Shown in pieces: positions 1-10,178 of a stretch of DNA of 64,000 nucleotides. Every line of letters begins with the position of its first letter. The first letter of the stretch is position 1. The stretch comes from Pseudoneurospora amorphoporcata (Eukaryota; Ascomycota; Sordariomycetes; Sordariales; Sordariaceae). Below the pieces are notes generated by a model, which saw only the letters and a program-made list of their open reading frames with translations, ran no database searches and was not told where the DNA came from. A program made the position numbers and the translations under genes. The stretch is taken from contig MU859139.1 in the NCBI GenBank assembly GCA_033297205.1, forward strand, positions 81,221-145,220, written 5' to 3'.

Positions 1-165
1 GGTGACGGGAGTGGTGCCCGTCAAGGTCCTGGGAGCTTGCGCAGTAAAGTTCGTGAATCGTCGTCGTTGCTGTCTGAGCAGAGGAGAGGGAGTGGTGCGT
101 CGTAGAAGGCAGTTGGAGCAGACCCAAAGCCGGGGCCTGCTGGCTTTGACCAGTGGCTGTATCAT
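1..165 (-). CDS. N-terminus of a probable mitochondrial protein (partial)
   Basis: Reading the minus strand from the ATG at 165 gives 55 codons that stay open to the window edge. The peptide begins MIQPLVKASRPRLWVCSNC and continues with many Arg, Ser, Thr and Gln residues (RRTTPSPLLRQQRRRF) and almost no acidic residues. This is the usual composition of a fungal mitochondrial presequence, and the WVCxxC...RRF pattern is common at the start of Sordariomycete mitochondrial proteins. Only the targeting region lies in the window, so the mature function cannot be named. The gene is divergent from the MIC26/27 gene. The plus-strand open frame over the same bases has no ATG-led coding character and is treated as a shadow. 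Confidence 0.5.
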   Translation of the reverse strand, partial: MIQPLVKASRPRLWVCSNCLLRRTTPSPLLRQQRRRFTNFTAQAPRTLTGTTPVT

Positions 166-969
166 GGTGTTGAGATGTCGACTGTATTTGGAACTGGGAG
201 GAAGAGGAGGAGGAGGACTCGGTTATGGTCGCTGGGTCGGGAATGGGTTGTGGATGGCGGGGGTGACCACAACTTTGAATTCGTCTAAGAGGCAAACATG
301 TGCTGCGAAGATTGTTGTCGTGAATGTTAGGTAGATATAGCGGTCGTAATATGTTGGTAATACATTTGATGACAAAAAAGTAAGCAAGTCAAAAGTGAGA
401 CAGAAGAAGCATCCTACAAACAGTTGACGATGGGATGGAATTAATTCAATGTCAAGTTCCAGTTGTGGAAAGCGAACAATGGAACCTGGAATGGAAGTTC
501 AAAGTCAAGCCATGAGGTGCCTTTTAGCGGTTATCGGTACGTACTCTCGGCACTCCCATTGACGAAATGGTACTGTACCGCTGTAAAGGTACGTAACCGT
601 CACCCCGCCAAGAGTCGAGATCCCCAGGCTGCTGCGGGAACCCCACCACGCCCACAAGCCGCGACCGCAGCGAACCAGGGGCAGAAGAAGCAGGAAACAC
701 AGTCCCGAGTTCCCGGAATTTACCGTAACGATACGGGATACGGGTACTGGAGCTGTACCTTGCAATGGAAGCTTGAATTGGCACTTTTTGCGCCTGCACT
801 GGACTACCAATTGCGCAGTGGACACTCGGAGAGACTCTTGGTTGACATTCGACCGCCCGATTAACATTCCTCCAACTGCTCTCATCACAAGCTCTCTCTC
901 TTCGCCAGCTACTTTGCCAGCTACCTTACATCACCCCGACGCCGTTCCCTAGGTCAATTGGGTTGGATA
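166..969. promoter_or_regulatory. Intergenic divergent promoter region
   Basis: This 0.8-kb stretch lies between two divergently oriented starts (165, minus; 970, plus) and must hold both promoters. Short open frames around 460-890 on both strands overlap each other and look like chance. No RNA gene was recognised. Confidence 0.5.
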
Positions 970-1999
970 ATGGCTGCCAGACTTGCTTTCCAGCGGGTGA
1001 ACTGACCTTTTCTTATTTTTCCATGCGACTCCCATCCGATTTCCATGTTTACCTTATGACGCAGCACATGATGGCAGAGAGACTAACTTGACCTCGACCT
1101 CAACAGCGCGCCGCCCGGGCTACCGCCGCCGCCCTTGTCGGCTCCTTTGCCCTCGTTCCCACGGTCGCCTTCGCCGAAGCCTCCGAGAGCCGCGCCTCTG
1201 TACGTGTTCAACCCGATGCCGTCCTCCATATTCGCGCTCGCTAACCGACGTCATAATCTCTGCCGAGCCATAGGCCAGAAAGCCCATCTACGACGATGAC
1301 TTGGACGCTGTGCCATCTACTCCCTCCTTCACCACCGCCGAGACCACAAAAGACGTCAGCTCCCCTGCCGCTGCCGCCCTAAACGCACCCGTCACCACCC
1401 AGTCTTCGACCAAGGCCTCCGGCCAGAAGACCTTCACCGATAGCCTCATCGACGTCCTCGCCAGCACCAACACCCCCCGCGGCCCTACCCCTACCGATCG
1501 TCTGGCCGCCCAGATCCGCCGCGCCCGCCTCTTCCTCTACGACCAAGCCTGCGTCGCCGAAGACGCCGTCAACAACGGCATGGCTCGCGCCTTCGATCTC
1601 GAGCACTCCTTCACCTCGACCGTCGCCGGCCTCGCTCCTCCCCGCGAGAGCGGCGAGCGCCTCATGCCCGGCCTCATTTACGTTCTCGTCTCGGGCATGG
1701 CCGGCAGCATCGTTGCGCGCAACCGTGGCATTGTCCTCCGCGGCGCCACCCCTCTCGCCCTCGGCCTCGGTGCCGCCTGGGCCGTCCTCCCCGTCACCAT
1801 GAACAACGTCAGCGCGCTGGTGTGGAAGTACGAGCAAAAGTTCCCCGCCGTGGCGAATGCGCACATCAGAACCCGCGAGGGCATCGAGAAGGGTATCCAT
1901 ATGGCCAAGGTCCATGCTGAGATTGCGCAGCACAAGGTCGATGAGGCGGTTACTGGTGTGAGGGAGACGGTTGAGGGCTGGGTTCGCAAGGGCAAATAA
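970..1999 (+). CDS. MICOS complex subunit MIC26/MIC27 (ApoO-like)
   Basis: Three exons are read: 970-996, 1107-1199 and 1274-1999, giving 281 residues. Both introns are phase 0 with good sites (GTGAAC..CAG with branch ACTAAC; GTACGT..TAG with branch GCTAAC). The ATG gives MAARLAFQR followed by an Ala-rich stretch ending in VAFAEASE, a likely mitochondrial presequence. After a Ser/Thr/Ala-rich linker, the C-terminal half holds the ApoO signature: a Gly-rich hydrophobic pair around LIYVLVSGMAGSIVARNRG and LALGLGAAWAVLPVTM, then an amphipathic tail. MIC26/27 proteins are inner-membrane subunits that, with MIC10 and cardiolipin, shape crista junctions. The family assignment is firm; choosing between the MIC26 and MIC27 names is not possible from sequence alone. 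Confidence 0.85.
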
Positions 2000-2796
2000 A
2001 TTATTTCTGCGTATCTTCTCCTAGAGAAATGGGGACTAACAAGAGGAGGACCCGACGATATGGAAAAATCGGACGAAAAGTGGGCACATTGGTCGGTGAC
2101 CTGTGTGTGTGCGTGTGTGTGTGTGTGTACATGTGTTAGGTATAGCTGGGGCAATTCCAAAGTGAAGAGCGGAAAATAGAGATGGTGTTAAGCTTCAGGC
2201 GCGAGGGGAGTTCCTCTGCCATGTACATTATACGATATTCATCACTTTGACGGTGGAAGGAATTTCAGACTCGCACACTGGTATGACATCTATCCTCGTC
2301 GAAAATTGATGTTTATTTTCTTGGCGTCACCCAGGGGCTGTCTCTCGGTCTTGGCATTCGTTCCGCTTTGGGAAATTATTGACTTTGTACATATCAGCAG
2401 CTGTTTGGCTTTCCGTCTCCTCTCCTCACCATTTCATCACCATCGACAATCAACCTGAAGAGTTTTCGGGGTCCAGTTTGCAACAGTTACATCTCTCGAT
2501 AACGGCATCTTGACACACACTTGTTATACGGTCCAGAACGCTCAATGAGGCGCAGCTCCTGCAACTACGGTACCAACGGCATCAAAGTGGCTCTATCTAT
2601 CGGCGACTATCTGCCTAAAATGAGGGGGTTATATACGGAGTCGTAACTACCACATATAAAATTGATCGATCGCTCTGTTTTTTGTTTTCATTCATTTGTC
2701 GGGTCATCTTACTCACATCTGGCACAAATGAAGTGAACAACCAAGTCACCAACCACACCAATTGACCGACCAAGTGGTCACATAACCACCACCATC
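2000..2796. other. Intergenic region with (GT)n tract and TATA-like promoter
   Basis: Between two tandem genes. It holds a GT-dinucleotide tract at about 2102-2128 in the 3' region of the upstream gene and a TATAAA element at 2655-2660, 137 bp upstream of the next ATG. No gene or RNA was recognised. Confidence 0.5.
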
Positions 2797-5649
2797 ATGG
2801 CTCCCCTAGCCAGCGAACCCCGCCAAATGCGAGTGGTTCTCAACCTCCCCAAGCGCAAAGCTCTCTACACACTCGTCGTCGAAATCACAGATTGGATGCG
2901 ATCTCAGCTTATTCTCAAGAATCCCAACCAACAAAACCAGCTCAACAACAACACCTCCCGGCAACCTCACATCTCCGGCAACCACTCCCTCCTCGGCGAC
3001 CTCGACGACAGCCACCGCCAAAATGGGCCCCCTTTACCCACCCGACCCAGCCCTGGCGGCGGTGGTCCTCGCTCAAACCTCAATTCCAATTTCGACTCCA
3101 GCGACCGCATCAACCCCCTCCGCAACGCAACCCTCACCCACTTCGACACCTGGCGCACCCACCTCCTCACCAAACTGAAAGACCTGCTCACCCCCACCGA
3201 CACCTCTCCCGAAGTCTCATCCCGCCAGGAGCGCTCTGCACGCCTCGCCAGACTGAAAGTCGACTCCCCCGCCCCCGGCGAGAACCTGATTGACTTTGGC
3301 GACCTGTTGGGTCCCGTCGCTCAGGAAGATGGCAAAACTTTGGCCCTAAAGCAGCGGCAAAAAGAAGTTGAGGCGCTGCAGGGAAGGTACCACGCCATTC
3401 CTACCAGCCTTCTGACAGCCAGCCAGGAGGATAGGGAGGAGGTCGTGGTTTGTTTATTGCTACTCCTGTTGGCGGGGGGGAAATATGTGGCGGAGAGCAG
3501 GACTTTTTTGGTGTATCTTTGTTCGGCGCTGGAGTTACCTCTTTCTTTCCTGAACGGGCAAGAAGCGGAAGTAGCTACTTCCCTCGTCGAGTCCTCCAAG
3601 TCTCCGGAGGCACAACAGATGTCAGCAGCCAAGGAAGCCGAAGAGCGGAAGAAGGCTAACGCAACAGGAAGGATGTGGAAAGTTGGCCTTGCTTCCGTTG
3701 CAGGGGCAGCCATCATTGGTGTGACCGGTGGTCTTGCGGCTCCCGCCGTGGCGGGGGTGATTGGAGGACTGATGGGCAGCGTTGGACTGGGAGGCGTGGC
3801 GAGTTTCTTGGGTGTGTTTTGGATGAATGGGGCGCTGGTGGGAACGCTTTTTGGGGCGTTGGGCGCGCAGATGACGGGCGAGATGGTGGATCAGTATGCT
3901 CGGGAGGTTGAGGACTTTGCTTTTTTGCCGCTTTCTGGGGGCGGTACCGGTACTGGAAGTCAGAACCAAGAAAGGTTGAGGTTGACGATTGGGATAAACG
4001 GGTGGTTAACCGAGTCACTTTCTTCTTTAACTGACCCCTGGCAAGCGCTGTCCCCAACATCGTCGAACCTGTTTGCGCTGCGGTACGAGGTGGCAGCTAT
4101 GCTGAACCTGGGCAACGCCCTCCGGGCAATGGTCACCAGCGCAGCGTGGACGTACATCAAAGTCGAGCTTTTGAAGCGCACGGTGTTGGCGACGCTGTGG
4201 TCTGCTCTCTGGCCGATTTCGCTGCTGTCGATGGCCTCAGCGCTGGATAACCCTTTCTCGCTGGCCAAAAACCGGTCCGAGAAGGCCGGGAAAATATTGG
4301 CAGACGCGCTGATTAACCGCGTCCAGGGCGAGCGGCCAGTCACTCTCATCGGGTATTCTTTGGGCGCAAGGGTAATCTACTCGTGCTTGCGCACGCTAGC
4401 GGAGCGGAGGGCATTTGGGCTCGTCGACGAGGTCATACTGATCGGTGCGCCCGTGCCGAGCGATAGGGACGCGTGGGAAATGATGAGGAGCGTGGTCAGC
4501 GGCAAGCTGTGGAATGTCTGCTCGGGGAACGATTACCTCCTGGGTTTCATCTACCGGACGAGTTCCATCCAGCTAGGCGTGGCAGGACTGCAGGAGATCA
4601 AGGGGATTGAGGGGGTTGAGAATCTGGATCTGACGGGGACTGTCAAGGGACACATGCGGTATCCGGAGATCTTGGGGAAGATTTTAGAGAAGTGTGGTGT
4701 TGAGATCAGGGAAGGGTTCGGAGGCGAGATTGAGGTAGAGCAGGATCTCACGAGGGAGGAGGAGATTGTTTTGGCGGATATGGATGCTCAGGGAAAGATT
4801 CCTGCCGCCCCTGCCACCTCTACGAAGAAGGGGAATCACGGAGGCGGGTTGATTGATTGTGGGGATGATGAGCAGCAGCATCATGATCCGCCGCCGAGAT
4901 ATGCGGTGATGGATCCGCATGCTTCTTCCTCGAGGCCGATGATGAAGCAGCAACAGCAAGGACAAGCGCCGCCGCAACCACCCAGACCCCAGCCTCAACG
5001 GACCTCCATGGCCAAATCTACCTCATCGCTCCAAGCCAGCAGCAACAATCCCCTGGGAAACTCTGGCTCATCGTCATCTAAGCCCGCAGACGACGACTTC
5101 TTCACCACTCAGAGAACACAACCACCAATCCGCTCATCCACAGCATCGTCCGCCCTTTCCGACCTAGCTGCCCTCTCTATTTCTCAGATAGCCGCGCCCT
5201 CAAACCCTTCAAAACCATCCACACCCATCTCCCCCACCTATATGGCATCCGCCTCGACCTCAAAGCCTTCGCCCTCAAAGGCTATGAACCCCCACCTCCT
5301 CGCCACCCTCCTCCTCCCATCAGACCAACAACAAAAGCCCCTCGGCCGCTCAACCACCACTTCCGCCGGTTCTGATTTCTCTACCGTTTGGGATGTGCCA
5401 GCTATTCATCGCGCCAATACCGCTCTTCCGAAACCCGAAATCCCTCGGGACATCCCAGTCGTTAGCAGACCTTCTCTCCCACAGCAGTCGAGATCAGAGC
5501 CGGCGCCTGTTGACAGCGATGATAGTGATGATGATACTGGAGGATATGGAATCAAGATGGTTGACAATGATAGTGATGGGGAGTTGGAGTTCGCGGTGCC
5601 TATTCCCATGGAGGAGGATGAGGGACACGGATATGGAAATTGGAGGTAG
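2797..5649 (+). CDS. TMCO4/DUF726 family membrane protein with alpha/beta-hydrolase domain
   Basis: Single uninterrupted exon of 950 residues; the ATG sits in a good context (CACCATCATGG). Residues 1-280 are largely polar with an N-terminal region rich in Asn, Gln and Pro. About 293-360 is a Gly/Ala-rich hydrophobic segment (GAAIIGVTGGLAAPAVAGVI and following) likely to enter membranes. The DUF726 core follows from about 395 (LTIGINGWLTE) through PWQAL and LDNPFSLAKNRSEKAG to the nucleophile elbow IGYSLGARVIY, placing the putative catalytic Ser near residue 521. The last 300 residues are low-complexity, Ser/Pro/Gln rich, with acidic runs at the end. The family has a predicted lipase-like fold; the substrate is unknown. 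It is related to animal TMCO4, but the long disordered tail is not part of the core. Confidence 0.85.
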   Translation: MAPLASEPRQMRVVLNLPKRKALYTLVVEITDWMRSQLILKNPNQQNQLNNNTSRQPHISGNHSLLGDLDDSHRQNGPPLPTRPSPGGGGPRSNLNSNFDSSDRINPLRNATLTHFDTWRTHLLTKLKDLLTPTDTSPEVSSRQERSARLARLKVDSPAPGENLIDFGDLLGPVAQEDGKTLALKQRQKEVEALQGRYHAIPTSLLTASQEDREEVVVCLLLLLLAGGKYVAESRTFLVYLCSALELPLSFLNGQEAEVATSLVESSKSPEAQQMSAAKEAEERKKANATGRMWKVGLASVAGAAIIGVTGGLAAPAVAGVIGGLMGSVGLGGVASFLGVFWMNGALVGTLFGALGAQMTGEMVDQYAREVEDFAFLPLSGGGTGTGSQNQERLRLTIGINGWLTESLSSLTDPWQALSPTSSNLFALRYEVAAMLNLGNALRAMVTSAAWTYIKVELLKRTVLATLWSALWPISLLSMASALDNPFSLAKNRSEKAGKILADALINRVQGERPVTLIGYSLGARVIYSCLRTLAERRAFGLVDEVILIGAPVPSDRDAWEMMRSVVSGKLWNVCSGNDYLLGFIYRTSSIQLGVAGLQEIKGIEGVENLDLTGTVKGHMRYPEILGKILEKCGVEIREGFGGEIEVEQDLTREEEIVLADMDAQGKIPAAPATSTKKGNHGGGLIDCGDDEQQHHDPPPRYAVMDPHASSSRPMMKQQQQGQAPPQPPRPQPQRTSMAKSTSSLQASSNNPLGNSGSSSSKPADDDFFTTQRTQPPIRSSTASSALSDLAALSISQIAAPSNPSKPSTPISPTYMASASTSKPSPSKAMNPHLLATLLLPSDQQQKPLGRSTTTSAGSDFSTVWDVPAIHRANTALPKPEIPRDIPVVSRPSLPQQSRSEPAPVDSDDSDDDTGGYGIKMVDNDSDGELEFAVPIPMEEDEGHGYGNWR

Positions 5650-6465
5650 AGCAAGTCAAAATAAGGGTGGGTGTGGTCCTGGGCTAAGTAAATAGTAATA
5701 TTTTGGGTATGAGGATGTGGTAAGAGTTGAAAGTCAAAAGGAAGATTGTGTGTGGGCTCATCAGAAAATGGGGAAAAGGATCATCTGTCCGAAGTGGTGG
5801 ATGAAATCATGAAGGGACAGGGAAAGATGCATAGGGATCACACATCGGGTTCTTAACTTGGTAGTAATAGTAAGTACAAGTGTATTCAGCTTGGCTTATC
5901 AACATTACCATCCTGTTCTTGAGACAAATTTTGCTCATCGGGGCATCTTCCCGATTAACTTGACGGATTCAGGCTCTTCAAAAGCCCTTTTCGACTTTTG
6001 AAAAACTGATCAATTTATGCTACCCGTTGGCTGTTAGCCATCTTGTATGTGAACCGAGCGAATTGCAAATACCTACAGTAACTACGCTTCAGTTCAAAAC
6101 ATTTTTTATTTTTTTTTTTCTTCGAGATGACGACCTCCTCCATTGGTTTCCAGTAGTGACACACACACACACACCAGCTCAAGTTATCTATGTTCAGCCC
6201 AAACCATTCAGTATAGTTAGGTACTTCAAACGCGAAGACGGGAGAGCAACCCAGAAAGGAAGAGGCAAAATATTACCAGTAATCTATAACACTTGAACTC
6301 CGTTATTTTCCCTAGGTACTAAAACTATCAAAAGGCGCCGTTTTGACACGATGGACGCAAGTGTAAACACACGCAATAACACGCAGGTATCATCTCTATC
6401 TATACCAACAAGATAAGCAAGCATTTACTCTCATCCCTTCCTTCCTTTGAAGAGGAACGAACAGT
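5650..6465. other. Convergent intergenic region
   Basis: Gene ends meet here (stops at 5649, plus, and 6466, minus). It contains an (AC)8 tract at 6159-6174 and a T-run near 6107-6119. No gene was recognised. Confidence 0.45.
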
Positions 6466-8847
6466 TCACTCATCATCCTCATCCTCATCCTCTTCATCAT
6501 CATCATCATCATCATCATCACCTTCCTCCTCTTCATCTTCATCATCATCCTTAGCAAGATCATCATGATCGTCCTCCTCGTCGTCACTATTCTCATCCTG
6601 TTGCTTGCCCAACCTCTCCTCCTCTTCATCTTCCTTCCTCCTCAGCTCATCCTCCTTCCTCGCCTCCTCCATCATCTTCCTCTTCTCCGCCCTCAACTTC
6701 CTCTGGCCGACCACGTACGCGCCCAGCGGCGTCTTCTCCCACTCAAAGTCCCTGAGGAAAGCATCGACCTGAGTGCGGTCGTTGGGCGCGAACTCGACGC
6801 GGTTGCGCTTGTCCTCGATGAACTTGGCGTTGGACTCGATCTTTTGTACGAGCAGCGCAAGCTGCGTTCCGATCTTGCCGTTGTTGTTGCCGGAGGACTT
6901 CTTGCGCGAGTCCTTGAGCCAGCGCTTGAGCGCGACGACGACGGGCAGCGAGAATTCCGGGAAGGCGATGTTGCGCGACCAGAGGACAAAGTACTCGCCG
7001 AGCAACTCGATGACTTGCTCGCCGAGACCGTCCTGGTAGACGCGCGTGCGCAGGTAGGATTTGGGCGCCTTGTAGGCGGTGGCGAAGTCGAGGGGCTTGA
7101 GAGTGGACGACTTGGGGGGCTTCTTCATCTCGGCGGAGTTGAGGACTTCGAGGAGGATGGAGGCCAGGGGAATATAGGTGTCGGTGGCGCGGGAGAGGCG
7201 GAGCAGGGAGCGGACGAGCTGGAAGCGCAGCGGGAAGTAGAGAGCAGTGGGGATGAGGCGCATGGCGCCGAGGGTGACTTGCACCAGGGGGTAGATGAGA
7301 AGCTTGAGCTGTGACTCCTTGCCGGCTTCGGCCTCCTTGAGCGGCGAGCAGTGCTCGGCGAGGACGCACGACCAGAAGTCGAGCGAGTGCACGTACTGCC
7401 AGTTGTACACGTTACGGAAGGCGTTGTTCTTGTTGTTGACGATGGAGTTGCGAAGGTGGATGGCCAGCTGGCGGATGAAGCCGAAGGCGGTGGTGTAGCC
7501 GAGGGTCTGGTCGAGACCCCAGAGCTCGGCGGCCGAGTTCTTCATGATGTTGATGCCCGCTACCGTGTTGACGTTGGTGAGGCGGCAGCCCTGAACGAGA
7601 CCCTGGTAAACGGCCTTGAGGACCGTCTCGCGCACGCCCTTGTCCGAGATCACCATCAGGCGACGGGCGACCAGGAATGCTGTTATCCTGGTGGCCTCGG
7701 TGCTGGCGGATTGCGACCAGAAGGCGACGACGGTCTTGATCAAGACCTTGAGGAGCTTTCTGAAGGAGAGGAGGTAAGGGAGGATGGGCTCGAGAGCGGA
7801 GATTGTGAGTTTGAGGGTGGGCTCGTCGGAAAGGGTACCGAGGAGGTGGATGATGGAGGCGGCGTAGTTCTTGACGAGCTGGGACAGGATCTTGAACTTT
7901 TTGGTGTCGGTGTTGACGTAGGTCTTGCCGGAGGAAGACTCCTTGACAGGAACGTGGTGTGTGAGAACCTCGGGGATCTTGCCAAGGGCGAGAACCAAAA
8001 TGTCGTTGAAGGCATTGGGGTCGTGGATGGTGTATCGTTGGGGCTTCTCGTCGTCGTCCTCGTTCAGGTGGGCGGCGCAACGGAATGCTATTACGACCTG
8101 GCGAGCGGCTCTAAGTGACTTTGTTTCCTCGATCTGGGCCTTCCACTTGGCGATCATCTTCTGGGTGAGTTCGGAGCCGTTCTCGTCGTCGGCGGCCTTG
8201 GTGTCCTTCTTTTGCTTCTTCTTCTTGGGCTCCTCACCCTCGGCTTCGCTCCCGCTGAGCTCGTCAATCTCGGAGAATTCTGCGTTTTCGTCGAACTCGA
8301 GGGCCTCTGGGTCGTTCTCCTTCAAGAACTTGTAGAACTCGGGATCCTTCTCGGCGAGCGAGGCCATGGCCTCCTTGGTCATGCCGGTAGGGGCGGTGTC
8401 GTCTACGACCTCGTCATCCTCTTCTTCGTCGTCGCTAACCTCGTCGTGGGCAATACCGTCGTCGGAGAAGTCGACCTCGCTGCCCTCGTCGTCCTGTGAT
8501 TGCTCTTCCTCCTCGGCGTCGGACTCTTCCTCGTCGTCGCGTTTCCTCTTGCCCAGCTTGCCGGAGGCATCCTTGGTCTTCTTGTCGAGAATCTCGAAGC
8601 CGCCCTGGAAGAAGTCGTCGACGGTCATTTCGCCGGCGGCGGCGGTACCGAGGTTCTTCCTGACGCGGACAGGCTGCTTGCCGCCATCGGGGCCCTTGAT
8701 GAAGGCGTCATCCTGGTGCTTCTTGGCCTGCTTCTTCTGCTTGATCTGTTCTTTTTGCTTGATCTTCTGGACGACCTTTCTGCGTTCCAAAACACCCTTC
8801 AGGTGCTTCTTTTCGAACTTTTTTGTTTGTTTGACGTTTTTGACCAT
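6466..8847 (-). CDS. noc2: Nucleolar complex protein 2 (60S ribosome assembly factor)
   Basis: Single exon of 793 residues. The frame is open 38 codons further upstream, but the ATG at 8847 (MVKNVKQTKKFEKKHLKGV) is the natural start with the expected basic N-terminus. Residues about 1-60 are Lys-rich; 100-210 are strongly acidic with short Lys patches, typical of nucleolar proteins; the helical Noc2 domain covers roughly 265-700, including KFKILSQLVKNYAASIIHLL, FGFIRQLAIHLRNSIVNNKN and FPLRFQLVRSLLRLSRATDT. The last 60 residues are almost all Asp and Glu, encoded by a CATCAT-type repeat on the plus strand. Noc2 pairs with Noc1 and then Noc3 on pre-60S particles as they move from nucleolus to nucleoplasm. 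It shares a 456-bp divergent promoter with VPS28. Confidence 0.95.
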   Translation of the reverse strand: MVKNVKQTKKFEKKHLKGVLERRKVVQKIKQKEQIKQKKQAKKHQDDAFIKGPDGGKQPVRVRKNLGTAAAGEMTVDDFFQGGFEILDKKTKDASGKLGKRKRDDEEESDAEEEEQSQDDEGSEVDFSDDGIAHDEVSDDEEEDDEVVDDTAPTGMTKEAMASLAEKDPEFYKFLKENDPEALEFDENAEFSEIDELSGSEAEGEEPKKKKQKKDTKAADDENGSELTQKMIAKWKAQIEETKSLRAARQVVIAFRCAAHLNEDDDEKPQRYTIHDPNAFNDILVLALGKIPEVLTHHVPVKESSSGKTYVNTDTKKFKILSQLVKNYAASIIHLLGTLSDEPTLKLTISALEPILPYLLSFRKLLKVLIKTVVAFWSQSASTEATRITAFLVARRLMVISDKGVRETVLKAVYQGLVQGCRLTNVNTVAGINIMKNSAAELWGLDQTLGYTTAFGFIRQLAIHLRNSIVNNKNNAFRNVYNWQYVHSLDFWSCVLAEHCSPLKEAEAGKESQLKLLIYPLVQVTLGAMRLIPTALYFPLRFQLVRSLLRLSRATDTYIPLASILLEVLNSAEMKKPPKSSTLKPLDFATAYKAPKSYLRTRVYQDGLGEQVIELLGEYFVLWSRNIAFPEFSLPVVVALKRWLKDSRKKSSGNNNGKIGTQLALLVQKIESNAKFIEDKRNRVEFAPNDRTQVDAFLRDFEWEKTPLGAYVVGQRKLRAEKRKMMEEARKEDELRRKEDEEEERLGKQQDENSDDEEDDHDDLAKDDDEDEEEEGDDDDDDDDEEDEDEDDE

Positions 8848-9303
8848 GGTGGGCGACTGGCTGGGTGGTGTGCTGAGTCCAGTCTGGTGGGATGGATGGT
8901 GATGTTTTTCTTTGGTGAAGAGAACCTGCAAGTGGAAATGGAAGCCAATTCGATTCAGCAACCAAACTGCAGTGACCCGTGCTCTTGCCGTCGCGGTCCT
9001 CCCAAACTTTTTTCTCCTCCTAGATTCCGGGGTTCTTATCGCCTGCTCTTATCGGTGGAGGCACTAGTCCTGTCTGGTCTTAGGTAGTGGTGTACCTGGC
9101 GGGGCACTCCTGTCACTGTGCGGGTCCACTCTCTTGACCGACGCATGCAGCTGGTCTTGGAACGTCCTCGCAGCAGCTCTCCATCCACTGGAGCTTCAGT
9201 GCATTCGCCCGCAAGGTAGGTAGGTACCTCGTCATCTTCAAGTTGATTTCATGATGAAGAGTCCAACCAGCACAACGACACTTCACAACCTCAAGCCGCC
9301 AGG
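8848..9303. promoter_or_regulatory. Divergent promoter between NOC2 and VPS28
   Basis: 456 bp separate the two ATGs, so both promoters and 5' leaders must overlap or abut here. No clear TATA box was seen. The minus-strand open frame at 9113-9322 overlaps the VPS28 start and is not credible. Confidence 0.5.
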
Positions 9304-10150
9304 ATGATATCTCGCCAGCCATATGCGCCTACACCCCATAGCTATGTTCCCAACACTGCACTCTCAGCTACGATAAACCTGGACGAGGTAAACAAATGCC
9401 CACCTCGGTACCTTGTCATGTCATGGTCCAGTTACTGACAACATGATGCCATTCCCACTTGAAATAGGAAGTGAAGCTTGCCGATACCCGCGCTGAGCGC
9501 GACCTTCATGACTCACTAGCCGAAATCTTCAGCATCATCGTTACTTTAGATGAGCTGGAAAAGGCGTTTCTGAAAGATGCCATCCCCGAAGCCGATTATA
9601 CTGAGATCTGTGAGAGATCGCTGAAGCAGTACAAGTCGCTTGTCGCCGATGAGACTGTGGCCAAGGCATTTGTTGGCTTGGAGGAGTTCAAGGCCAAGTG
9701 GGATGTATGTTCATCACGCTCTTTATGCGTCTGACTTACTTACGCACCCTTCCATAGCTCGAGGTTCCCCGCGCAACGGAACGCATCCGCGTCGGCATGC
9801 CCTCAACAGCAATTACTGCCTCGTCCGGTTCAGCACCCGCAGCCGTTGCCGCTTCTGGAGGCACCAGCGGCACTCTCATTCTCGAAGCCACTCAGGACTT
9901 CATCACCTTCCTCGATGCCTTGCGTCTGGGTCTGCTGGCCAAGGATCAGCTGCACCCTCTCCTAACAGACGTGATCCAGTCGGTGAACAAGGTGACGGAC
10001 CGGGACTTTGACAACAGGGGCAAGATCGTGCAATGGCTGATCACCCTTAACCAGATGAAGGCGACGGAAGAGCTGAGCGAGGAGCAGGCCAGGGAGTTGG
10101 AGCTGGATATCAACTCGGCGTACCAGGGCTTCAAGAGCACACTTACGTAG
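9304..10150 (+). CDS. vps28: ESCRT-I subunit VPS28
   Basis: Three exons: 9304-9387, 9468-9704 and 9758-10150, giving 237 residues. Both introns are phase 0 with GTAAAC..TAG and GTATGT..TAG ends. The N-terminal domain (about 25-115) contains EVKLADTRAERDLHDSLAEI and LDELEKAFLKDAIPEADYT, characteristic of VPS28; a short Ser/Ala/Gly linker leads to the C-terminal four-helix domain from about 145 (LILEATQDFITFLDALRLGL ... TDRDFDNRGKIVQWLITLNQ). In ESCRT-I, VPS28 joins VPS23 and VPS37 and its C-terminal domain binds ESCRT-II VPS36 for sorting ubiquitinated cargo at endosomes. The gene ends 28 bp before the stop of MDM12 on the other strand. Confidence 0.95.
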
Positions 10151-10178
10151 AGGTAGTCTCTGTATTGTTATTGTACAA

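Noticed and set aside
2..334. Plus-strand frame at the window start
   Set aside because: No ATG-led coding character; the minus strand gives a convincing mitochondrial presequence instead.
7351..8118. 255-codon frame antisense to NOC2
   Set aside because: Shadow of the NOC2 coding region; composition follows the opposite strand.
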